From a virus, in the IMG/VR virus record IMGVR_UViG_3300027902_000155, positions 1 to 64,000 of that record: a stretch of DNA of 64,000 bases, one strand, 5' to 3'. The position numbers and the translations under genes were made by a program. Under the pieces are notes generated by a model. The model was not told where the DNA came from. It worked only from the letters and a program-made list of their open reading frames with translations, and did not search any database. Positions 45,957 through 53,969 of the stretch are shown here, piece after piece; position 1 is the first letter of the stretch, and every line of letters begins with the position of its first letter.

Positions 45957-46982
45957 ATGGGCACTGTATGGGTAGACGGGTTGCCGGTAGAATCTAATGG
46001 CAGTCAGACTCAAGCTGATGCAGAATCAGCTGCAGCAGGAATGGGCTTTGGAACTGCTGCTGGCGCAATAGCAGCTGGAGCTAGTGACCTAATCGGTATT
46101 TCCTCAACTTCCTCGACGTCTCAACCGAAGACCCCGGGACCGGCGAAAGATGCCACGTGGGCCGGCGGCCCTGGAGACATGACATTTCCAGTCGACCTGG
46201 ATCAGTTCAAGTACTACATCTCTTTTGACTTTCGCGAGTTCGAACGACGTAGTCTCGGCGATCGTATATTCTATCCTGCGCGAGGCAACGTACGACTGCC
46301 GATACCGGCAAACCTCATCGACAACCAGAGCGTCGAGTGGGGAGTAGAAGCAGCAGGTCCGCTCGTTGGTACTGTAGTCGACATGCAGTACAAGACGAGG
46401 TCTCAGTTTAACCTCGAAGGCGTCACTGACGCCGTAAATAACATACTATCATTACAGACCGGAAAGGCGGTCGCCGCGCAGATAGCCCAGACCGTTGGCG
46501 GGAGAAATACTGCTCTATATACCGGAATATGGGGACTAACGATCAATCCGTTCATGACCGTACTCTTTCAATCGCCGACGTTCAAGAAGCACTCCTTTCA
46601 GTGGCGGCTGTCGCCACAGAACGATACTGAGAGCGACATCGTGAGGAACATCGTCGCTAAGTTTAGGTACAACATGCTGCCCGAGCCGGCTAACGTCGGG
46701 GGCTCCGGCGGACTCGTCCTCAAGTATCCAAACATGTGCTACGTGACCCTGTATCCCGCAGATCAGTACCTATACCACTTTAAGCCGTGCGTAGTAGAGA
46801 GCATCCAGGTAAACTTTGCTCCTCAGGGTCCGGCTTTCTATAAGACGACATCTGCGCCTGGCGAGGTCATCCTGTCCGTCAATCTTCTAGAGATCGAGTA
46901 CTGGATGAAGGAGGACGTAGACAAGACGTGGAATAAGTCATCTGGCGGCGGGCCTTCGCCGGTCATCAGCACGAGGGGATAA
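45957..46982 (+). CDS. 48: baseplate tail-tube cap gp48
   Basis: 341 residues (T4: 364). N-terminal Ala/Ser/Gly-rich segment, then DLDQFKYYISFDFREFERR, SLGDRIFYPARGNVRLPIP, a middle helical part, and LTINPFMTVLFQSPTFKKHSFQWRL split over two blocks, LSPQNDTESDIV and LKYPNMCYVTLYP. These are gp48 hallmarks of the tube-fold ring that caps the hub. Followed by gp53 with a one-base overlap (TAATGG). Confidence 0.88.
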   Translation: MGTVWVDGLPVESNGSQTQADAESAAAGMGFGTAAGAIAAGASDLIGISSTSSTSQPKTPGPAKDATWAGGPGDMTFPVDLDQFKYYISFDFREFERRSLGDRIFYPARGNVRLPIPANLIDNQSVEWGVEAAGPLVGTVVDMQYKTRSQFNLEGVTDAVNNILSLQTGKAVAAQIAQTVGGRNTALYTGIWGLTINPFMTVLFQSPTFKKHSFQWRLSPQNDTESDIVRNIVAKFRYNMLPEPANVGGSGGLVLKYPNMCYVTLYPADQYLYHFKPCVVESIQVNFAPQGPAFYKTTSAPGEVILSVNLLEIEYWMKEDVDKTWNKSSGGGPSPVISTRG

Positions 46983-47857
46983 TGGAGCGCTTCTTTAGAA
47001 AGTTTCCGATCATAAACTATGACGGCTATGCTGCGCTCAATATCACCGAGCGCGCCGCGATGCTCAACTCTGTCCTCAAGAACCCCTACGTCTTCTATCA
47101 GTACGACGTGACCGACGGAGAGCGCGCGGATCACCTCGCCGATCGGTACTACAAAGACCAGTATATGACGTGGCTGATATACATGGCGAACAAGGTCGTT
47201 GACCCGTACTACGAGTGGTACATGGGGCCCGAGGACTTCTCGGCCTACATCAGATCTAAGTACGGCTCGTCAGAACAAGCGCAGCAGCTCGTCGCGTTCT
47301 ATCGCAACGCCTGGTACGAAGACGAGACGAGGATCACGCCGGCGCGATACGCCGCACTCACCGCGGGCGAGCGCAAGTACTGGGAGCCGGTGTACGGCGC
47401 CAGTAACTCGATCATGGGCTACAAGCGCAAGTCGCTAGACTGGGTAGTCGATACTAACCAGCTAGTGCGATATACTGCAGACGGAACAGACTTCGTCGAT
47501 AACGAGATAGTCGACGTGCTGCTCGCAGACGACTATCCGGGACGCGGCCAGGTCGCTCACGCTAACTCTACGACCGTCACGATCAAGCACACGGCAGGCA
47601 CCGTCCTAGCGAATGACGTCGTCGTCGTCACAGGCAGCAGCACGATCACGGGCACGACCTCGAACGCCGTATCCGTAGTTACGGTCTCTACTCCCCTCGC
47701 TAATAACATTCCCGCCGACGAGGCTGCTTACTGGTCGCCAGTCACGGCGTACGACGTCGAGAACGAGAAGAACGTCGCGAACCGTAGCATCAGGGTACTC
47801 GACAAGCAGTTCGCCTCACAGACGGCGCGAGGACTCACAGATATACTCAAGCAATGA
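46982..47857 (+). CDS. 53: baseplate wedge protein gp53-like
   Basis: 291 residues (T4: 196). MERFFRKFPIINYDG, then NPYVFYQYDVTDGERADHL, YKDQYMTWLIYMANKVVDPY and WYMGPEDF. The 'Y-.-.-G-R-d--a-..YY-dp---WLi---N---DP' block is typical for gp53 (LysM-like start). The C-terminal extension with a Thr/Val-rich part (ANSTTVTIKHTAGT) resembles decorations found in the tail proteins further down. Confidence 0.82.
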   Translation: MERFFRKFPIINYDGYAALNITERAAMLNSVLKNPYVFYQYDVTDGERADHLADRYYKDQYMTWLIYMANKVVDPYYEWYMGPEDFSAYIRSKYGSSEQAQQLVAFYRNAWYEDETRITPARYAALTAGERKYWEPVYGASNSIMGYKRKSLDWVVDTNQLVRYTADGTDFVDNEIVDVLLADDYPGRGQVAHANSTTVTIKHTAGTVLANDVVVVTGSSTITGTTSNAVSVVTVSTPLANNIPADEAAYWSPVTAYDVENEKNVANRSIRVLDKQFASQTARGLTDILKQ

Positions 47858-49053
47858 CTACTATAACTTATCCAGGTGAGGTGGTGATCGATGCCCTGGT
47901 GCTCGCTGGGATCAGAGGCGGCATGTGGGACATGTCGCTCGCCCTGATCAACGCGACGATCTTTGAGAGCATCTTCAAGCCCGGCATATATGCCGAGTTC
48001 AAGGTACTCGACGTCGATGACGCCCTCGGCGACCTCCAGCTCACTGGCGGAGAGCGGGTCGTCTTTATGTTTAGGACGGCCGACGAGTCCGCGGCCTCGT
48101 ACGTGTTCGCGATCAACAGTGTGACCCTGACTCAGAGCAAAGAAGCGAACATGCAGAAGTCTAGGACGTACACGATCGAGTGCATCTCTGTAGAGGTACA
48201 GCAGTCTCGCCAGGGTCCGATCCAGAAGAAGTGGACGGCACAGATCTCGACGGCCATCTCTGATATATTCAAGAACTTCCTCGGCAGCAGCAAGTCACTC
48301 GAGGTATCGCAGACGAAGGGCGTCCAGGAGCTGAGGATTAGCAACAAGAAGCCGCTCACCTCGATCGACGAGCTCAGGCGCCGGGCTACCGGCTTCATGG
48401 GCAACACGTTCTTGTTCTGGGAGAACCGAGACGGCTATCACTTCAAACCACTCGAAGAGATGCTGGCGGGCGACGCCGTGAAGAGTCTCAAGCAGTCTGG
48501 CACGGTCGGGGGAGGCGGAGGAGGAGGAAGTACTCAGTCAAAGGAGCTCGACGAACAGATCCTTCACTACACAATCATCGCCAAGTTGAACGTCGAGGCC
48601 GCCGTCAAGTCTGGCGCGCTCAGCACTGAAGTCATCACCTTCAACCAGCGCACGCGCGAGAAGGCAAGAAAGATCATAACGCCCACTATGTCGTCCATCA
48701 GTCCTGTCTTGGGCGCGCTCATGACTCTGTTTCCTAAGGTCGGCAGGTCGATATCTATTCCGATCACTTCGCTGTTCCCGATAACGGGCATTCCATCCGC
48801 CACGCCGGAACAGGCAGCTACCGCTAGCGGACTGCTGCAGCTGATCGTGCTCGTACAGACGTTCGGAGACACGGTATTTCAGGCCGGTAAGAACGTAGAC
48901 CTGACTATTCCGCGGCCCGTAGCGATAACTACTGATCCTGGACAAGACCAGATAGTCAACGGCAAGTTTCTGATAACGAAGGTGAGACACGAGATCGCGG
49001 CCCAGGGCTTCCAACCGAGGTACCAGTGCGTCCTCGAGTGCGCGCAGGGGTAG
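47854..49053 (+). CDS. 27: baseplate hub protein, gp27-like
   Basis: 399 residues. LINATIFESIFKPGIYAEFK, then LQLTGGERVVFMFRTADES, RTYTIECISVEVQQSR, a helical SDIFKNFLGSSKSLEV part, and LRRRATGFMGNTFLFWENRDGY: order and style fit the hub ring protein (gp27/VgrG N-terminal fold). A GTVGGGGGGGSTQ linker occurs in the middle. Followed by the OB-fold protein that would sit on it. Confidence 0.65.
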   Translation: MTTITYPGEVVIDALVLAGIRGGMWDMSLALINATIFESIFKPGIYAEFKVLDVDDALGDLQLTGGERVVFMFRTADESAASYVFAINSVTLTQSKEANMQKSRTYTIECISVEVQQSRQGPIQKKWTAQISTAISDIFKNFLGSSKSLEVSQTKGVQELRISNKKPLTSIDELRRRATGFMGNTFLFWENRDGYHFKPLEEMLAGDAVKSLKQSGTVGGGGGGGSTQSKELDEQILHYTIIAKLNVEAAVKSGALSTEVITFNQRTREKARKIITPTMSSISPVLGALMTLFPKVGRSISIPITSLFPITGIPSATPEQAATASGLLQLIVLVQTFGDTVFQAGKNVDLTIPRPVAITTDPGQDQIVNGKFLITKVRHEIAAQGFQPRYQCVLECAQG

Positions 49054-49056
49054 CAC

Positions 49057-49545
49057 ATGGCAGGAAAAGACAACCTAGGATTTGGAACTAAGTTTGCATA
49101 CGCAGAGGTAATAGACGTCAAAGACAAGGACCGCGCCGGATACTACAGACTCAGGGTACACGGAAAGCAGGAAGACCTACAAGACAAGGATCTTGCGTGG
49201 GGACGCATGATGACACACGGCGCTTCGCATCAGAAGATCGGTAAGAGTCCGACGAGACTGATCAAGGGCAGTCACGTCATGTGCATGTATGAAGATCCTG
49301 GAGAGAACATGATAATTCTTGGTGCTGTAGATCGTTCAGGCACGTCGTCGGACGGAGTGACCATCGACGGCAGACAGGTACTCTACCCTACTTTTAATTC
49401 TCTGCCGAACGTATGCTACGGTAATAACGAGGAGGTCGGAGAGAACGATCTCAACGCTCTCGGAAACGGAAGACCGCCAGACTCCTATGCTCAGACAGCA
49501 GACGTGCTGCTTGAACAGCCGTCCCCAAAGAAGGAGACCGCATAA
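49057..49545 (+). CDS. gp5 OB-fold domain as a separate protein
   Basis: 162 residues. FAYAEVIDVKDKDRAGYYRLRVHG, DKDLAWGRMMTHGA, GSHVMCMYEDPGENMIILGAV: a five-strand OB-fold like the N-terminal domain of T4 gp5 that joins hub and spike. No lysozyme domain is present; the chain simply ends. Reads as the first third of a split gp5. Confidence 0.7.
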   Translation: MAGKDNLGFGTKFAYAEVIDVKDKDRAGYYRLRVHGKQEDLQDKDLAWGRMMTHGASHQKIGKSPTRLIKGSHVMCMYEDPGENMIILGAVDRSGTSSDGVTIDGRQVLYPTFNSLPNVCYGNNEEVGENDLNALGNGRPPDSYAQTADVLLEQPSPKKETA

Positions 49546-50903
49546 TGGTTATGCCAGTAGACACACTCACTGGTGCTAAAGCGGCGGTATCTTTAGTAGA
49601 GAACCCCATACTCAAGCCGCCGGTCAATCAGCCAAAGCCCAAGGCGGTCGACCTCCCCAAGAAGCACAAGAGCAAGGTAAAGAAGCACGATAAGAAGACC
49701 ATAGGTAATCCTCCGAAGGGAGTCGACAAGAGCGACGTGCTGAGGATGATCCAGCAACTCGACGGCAACGCGTCGGGCATCTTTGCTAACGCTATCGACA
49801 TGCTTACCAGGATCAAGGCGATAGACGGACTCACGAGTGCCGGCGGCATCGCCGGTATGGCGAGTAGCGCCCTCGGCCAGGCTATGGCTATGCTGTCGAG
49901 TTCGTCGAGTAGTTCTTCTTCGGCTTCCTCGGCCATGAATGATGCTCTAGGTTCGACGTCAGATGACAGTACGCTTCAGGACGCGATCGACGAGGCGAAC
50001 CGCAGAATAGAAGTACTAACTGCTGTCGACGAGATAATCACCAAACTCAACGAGCGCGTCAATGCTATCGTAGTAGATCCAACGACTGCTGTAGACCAGC
50101 TAACAGTTATAGAGCTACTGCTTGACATATTGAACTCCTACGACCTCTCGATCTGTTCACAGATTCAAGTGCTGGAGATATTCCAAGCATTCCGTGCACT
50201 GATCCTTACTATAGACTACAGCTTTTTAGCACTCCCGACCGCATTTCCGTTCAGTCAGATAGTCATCGGTGTTGACGTAGCACTAGATACGCTAGACTTC
50301 AGGGGCATGGACAGACCGACCCTGCGACTGTCGGGCGCACCGCTTACTGCTGCGATGCGTGTCAGCAAGATGGCAGTACTCGATCCGGCGCTGGTAGAGA
50401 CGGCAGACCACCTCGACGCGCTACTTCTTGAAGAAGACACCTATGACGACATGGAACAGTGCGTCAACGAGTCGATCAACGAGATCATCTCAGACCTGAC
50501 GAGCGCGCTCCACAGTAAGAACTTCACGATCGAGGTGCTCAAGACGTTCCTTGCTCTGCTGCTGGAGTTGCTCAGAAAGAAGGGGCAGGACAAGGTATTT
50601 CCGGAGGGTGAACCGAGCGCGGGCAACGCCGCTAGCTTCATTCCGCAGGTCGGCAGCATGATACAGAACACGGTCAACCAGTTTCTTAAGCGCTCGATAA
50701 ACGACACCCAGAAAGTAAGGCAGTCCCTCGATAAATTCGCAAAGAATCACGCGAAGCACGAAAAGAAGAGAAAGATCGTAAAGGAAAAACTCATCCCCCT
50801 GCCGAAGCCGAGACCGGCGGAGCCCGATGACGTGTCGTCGCAGACTATTCCAGAACTTCCTGGGGGCACAACTAATCCGATTTTCAGTCCACCGTTGGGA
50901 TAG
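49545..50903 (+). CDS. baseplate-region protein with poly-Ser tract, unknown
   Basis: 452 residues, TAATG overlap. Basic N-terminal part, a run of serines (about residue 117-128), helical centre (DEANRRIEVLTAVDEIITKL) and a C-terminal basic helix (LDKFAKNHAKHEKKRKIVKE) with a Pro-rich end. Placed between the OB-fold protein and the spike where T4 gp5 would have its lysozyme. No catalytic motif of lysozyme or amidase type seen. Confidence 0.6.
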   Translation: MVMPVDTLTGAKAAVSLVENPILKPPVNQPKPKAVDLPKKHKSKVKKHDKKTIGNPPKGVDKSDVLRMIQQLDGNASGIFANAIDMLTRIKAIDGLTSAGGIAGMASSALGQAMAMLSSSSSSSSSASSAMNDALGSTSDDSTLQDAIDEANRRIEVLTAVDEIITKLNERVNAIVVDPTTAVDQLTVIELLLDILNSYDLSICSQIQVLEIFQAFRALILTIDYSFLALPTAFPFSQIVIGVDVALDTLDFRGMDRPTLRLSGAPLTAAMRVSKMAVLDPALVETADHLDALLLEEDTYDDMEQCVNESINEIISDLTSALHSKNFTIEVLKTFLALLLELLRKKGQDKVFPEGEPSAGNAASFIPQVGSMIQNTVNQFLKRSINDTQKVRQSLDKFAKNHAKHEKKRKIVKEKLIPLPKPRPAEPDDVSSQTIPELPGGTTNPIFSPPLG

Positions 50904-50904
50904 C

Positions 50905-51741
50905 ATGAGCAAAGTAACAAAGACTGAAGAACTCAGGGATACCAAGGAGCGCGTTCCGAAGAAGCGCCTCTACGGGTTCTATCCAAACATCGACGTCGAG
51001 GCGTTCCCTGGCGGACGACAGATCGTCGACAACAACGAAGACGGCGCCGAGACACACCGCGAAGAGGGCAAGGGTAACTACCACGAAGTGAACGACTTCG
51101 ACGGGCGAGTGACTAGCGTCGCTGTTGGACCGGTACACAACGCGACGGCGGCCGGAAAGACTACTACTGTCGGCGCTTCTGATGACAAGCAAGTCATAGA
51201 CCACGGCAGGAGCGGTCACGGCGGCGGAGCAGTCAGAGAAGTACGCAACGGCGACCACAAGGCGCTGGCGGGCGGCGAGCACAAGATAGTCGAGAACGGC
51301 ACCAACAAGTTCGTCACGGGCAATTCTGACAGCGGCGTCGTCAGTGCTTCTCCCGGCGGCGACCATATATTCTCTGCCGACGGAGACGTGCATGAACAGA
51401 CCAGGGGTGACAGGGTCACGTACCGAGTAGGCAACCGAGTAGAGAGCACGAAGGGCGAGGTGTACGAGGACGTCCAGGGCGGCAACAAGTCGACCGTCGT
51501 GGAGGGTAAATACCGCTTAGACGTCACCAGCGATATCCAGATCGAGTCGAAGACCTCGATCACCTTTAAGGTCGGAAGTTCTACTATGGTCATGCAAAAC
51601 GGAAAGATCACGATCACAGCAGACGAGATAATCACGGATGGTCTTACTAAACTCGGCGGCGCCGGCGCAAATCAGAAGGTTCTTACGACACCAGACACGC
51701 ACGGAGACGATCGTCAGGCGACGAAGGTACTCGGTCTCTAA
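50905..51741 (+). CDS. gp5 C-terminal beta-helix spike as a separate protein
   Basis: 278 residues from ATG 50905. Polar N-terminus, then many short turns of an intertwined beta-helix: KALAGGEHKIVENGTNKF, SADGDVHEQTRGDRVTYR, VYEDVQGGNKSTVVEGKY, IESKTSITFKVG and MVMQNGKITITADEI. This is the classical V-x-x-N-G style of trimeric spikes (gp5C/VgrG tip). Would form the membrane-piercing needle. Confidence 0.75.
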   Translation: MSKVTKTEELRDTKERVPKKRLYGFYPNIDVEAFPGGRQIVDNNEDGAETHREEGKGNYHEVNDFDGRVTSVAVGPVHNATAAGKTTTVGASDDKQVIDHGRSGHGGGAVREVRNGDHKALAGGEHKIVENGTNKFVTGNSDSGVVSASPGGDHIFSADGDVHEQTRGDRVTYRVGNRVESTKGEVYEDVQGGNKSTVVEGKYRLDVTSDIQIESKTSITFKVGSSTMVMQNGKITITADEIITDGLTKLGGAGANQKVLTTPDTHGDDRQATKVLGL

Positions 51742-51750
51742 GGAAAACAC

Positions 51751-52170
51751 ATGGCACGCGCAGACAAGATCACCCAACTCAACAAGAAGCAGGAGTACTT
51801 CTCTGACTTCCTGGACAGTTTTGCGAAGCATCCAGCATCTAACGACCTCGCGAGGACAACGAACGAGCAGTCCGTCATCCAGGCGATCAAGAACATCATC
51901 AACACCAACTTTGGCGAGCGCCCGTACCAGCCCAACGTGGGCGCCAACGTCCGCGCTGCCCTGTTCGAACCCAACGGCGCCTTCTTGTCAGAGCGAGTAG
52001 AACGAAGCATCCGAGACGCCGTCGACTACAGTGAACCTCGGGCGAGCATCCTGGAGCTGAGGGTGCGGGAGACCATCGACGGTCAGTCTATCGCGGTCGA
52101 GATGGTCATCGCGATCGGCAACAACCCGGAGCCAATCTCCCTCAACTTCATCATCAAGCGGGTGCGCTAA
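51751..52170 (+). CDS. 25: baseplate wedge protein gp25
   Basis: 139 residues (T4: 132). YFSDFLDSFAKHPASNDL, NEQSVIQAIKNIINTNFGER, and the conserved EPR loop in DYSEPRASILEL. The gp25/TssE family core is fully visible. Joins gp6 and sheath at the wedge. Confidence 0.92.
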   Translation: MARADKITQLNKKQEYFSDFLDSFAKHPASNDLARTTNEQSVIQAIKNIINTNFGERPYQPNVGANVRAALFEPNGAFLSERVERSIRDAVDYSEPRASILELRVRETIDGQSIAVEMVIAIGNNPEPISLNFIIKRVR

Positions 52171-52175
52171 GAGGG

Positions 52176-52183
52176 CATAAATA
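52176..52183 (+). promoter_or_regulatory. late octamer CATAAATA
   Basis: Lies between gp25 and gp6, four bases before the gp6 ATG. If used, the mRNA would start at or inside the start codon. Confidence 0.4.
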
Positions 52184-52187
52184 CCAC

Positions 52188-53966
52188 ATGACGACAGCAA
52201 ACAACTCGATGGCGGTGGCATCCCTAGACTTCAGCGACTTCAAGGCCGCTTTGAAGACCTACATGCAGACAAAGAGCGCCTTCCGTGACTACAACTACGA
52301 CGGGGCGAACATGAGCCAGCAGCTCGACGTCCTGTCTTTCAACACCTTCCAGAACGCCTTCTATCTGAACATGGTCAACTCGGAGATGCACCTCGACTCG
52401 GCGCAGATCCGAGACAGCGGCGTGTCCCGGGCAAAGATGCTCAACTACGTGCCGCGGTCCGTACGGTCCTCGGTCGCCCACCTCAGTCTGTCGGTACCCA
52501 CCTCAGACATCTCGACCCTCACCATCCCGAAGGGAATCCAGTTTACCGGTACTAACGCCAACGGCACCTACTCGTTCGTGACCAGGGACACTACAGTCTG
52601 GCCGAGTGCCTCCTCTACGTTCACGGTCGACGACCTCGCGGTGTACGAGGGCGCCTACCTTACTGAGTCCTATGTCGTCGACCTGCGCGACGAGACTCAG
52701 CGCTTCTTGATCTCCAACAGGGGCGTCGACACCGAGAGTCTGACGGTATCTGTCACCGTCGCCGGCTCTAACGCCGTATACTGGACTCCGGCGACCAACC
52801 TGTACGGACTCGGACCAGACTCAAACATCTACTTCTTACAGGGAGCAGAGACAGACAGCTATGAGGTCGTGTTCGGCGACGGCGTCCTCGGCGCGGCACC
52901 GGTCGACGGCGCGCTCGTCACCATCAGCTACATCGCATCTTCCGGTGCAGATGCTAACGGGATCGACACGTTCACGATGGACTCAGACCTAGGCACGATC
53001 AACGGCGGACTGATCCTGTCGCCGTTCGTGGTCGCGACGACTACTGCGTCGTTCGGCGGAGCAGCGATGGAGAGCCTGGCTAGTATCCAGCGGTACGCTC
53101 CTAGACACTTTCAGACTCAAGAGAGCGCGATCACGACGAGTGACTATGCCGACATCGTTCGCGAGAAGTTCGTCGATGTCTATGACGCCAGCGTCTACGG
53201 CGGCGAGACCGTTACTGGTTCTGTCGAGTACGGACGGATATTCGTCGCGGTGGTCGGACTGAACGGGGCCGCGATAACGCAGGCACGACAGAAGGAGATA
53301 AAGGATACCCTTGAGGGAATGGCCGCGCCCGGCATGACGGTGGTCCTAGTAGATCCCGTCGACCTCTACGTAGAACCTACAGTAGTCGTCCATGCCGATC
53401 GCGAGATCTTATCTATGTCTACGAGTCAACTCACGGCAGTAGTCACGGCAACGATCAGCGCCTTCAATGCCGAGTACCTGGGTAGATTCAAGACCGCGTT
53501 TCGCTTTTCTAAGTTTACTGGCGCGATCGACGATTCAGATGCAGCCGTTATCAGTTGTGAAGTCACGACCACGATCAAGAAGATCGTATCTCCAGAACTC
53601 TACCTCAAGCAGCCGATCAGGCTGTCGCTGAATAATCCGATCAGCTCCGGCGTTCGCAGCAGCGAGTTCGTGTCTCTCGGCAAGCGCTACGTCTTTACCG
53701 ACACGATCACCGACAAGAACGTAACCGGAACTATCTACATGCTGGAGGTCAATCCGGCGTACACGTCCCCGGTATACACCTCGATCGGCACGGTCGACTA
53801 CTCTACGGGCGAGATAAGCATCGGTTCTGTGGTCGTCTCCGGCTACGGCGGAATCGAGGGCATAGCATTCAGAGCGACGCCCAGCGGGCAGGACATCTAC
53901 GCCAACAGGAACGACGTCATCCAGATAGACATGGGCGCGACGCTGATTACAGCAACGACGAGCTAA
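52188..53966 (+). CDS. 6: baseplate wedge protein gp6
   Basis: 592 residues (T4: 660). DFSDFKAALKTYMQTKSAFRDY, DVLSFNTFQNAFYLNMVNSE, ARRAKMLNYVPRS-like segment (SRAKMLNYVPRSVRSS), a beta middle, YEVVFGDGVLGAAPVDG and IQRYAPRHFQTQESAITTSDY. These are gp6/gpJ family hallmarks. Builds the inner ring of the baseplate with gp25 and gp53. Confidence 0.93.
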   Translation: MTTANNSMAVASLDFSDFKAALKTYMQTKSAFRDYNYDGANMSQQLDVLSFNTFQNAFYLNMVNSEMHLDSAQIRDSGVSRAKMLNYVPRSVRSSVAHLSLSVPTSDISTLTIPKGIQFTGTNANGTYSFVTRDTTVWPSASSTFTVDDLAVYEGAYLTESYVVDLRDETQRFLISNRGVDTESLTVSVTVAGSNAVYWTPATNLYGLGPDSNIYFLQGAETDSYEVVFGDGVLGAAPVDGALVTISYIASSGADANGIDTFTMDSDLGTINGGLILSPFVVATTTASFGGAAMESLASIQRYAPRHFQTQESAITTSDYADIVREKFVDVYDASVYGGETVTGSVEYGRIFVAVVGLNGAAITQARQKEIKDTLEGMAAPGMTVVLVDPVDLYVEPTVVVHADREILSMSTSQLTAVVTATISAFNAEYLGRFKTAFRFSKFTGAIDDSDAAVISCEVTTTIKKIVSPELYLKQPIRLSLNNPISSGVRSSEFVSLGKRYVFTDTITDKNVTGTIYMLEVNPAYTSPVYTSIGTVDYSTGEISIGSVVVSGYGGIEGIAFRATPSGQDIYANRNDVIQIDMGATLITATTS

Positions 53967-53969
53967 CGA

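Noticed and set aside
49890-49935. serine run in 49545-50903 as a frameshift or slippage site
   Set aside because: Codons alternate (TCG, AGT, TCT, TCC), so there is no homopolymer or slippery heptamer, and the frame continues normally.
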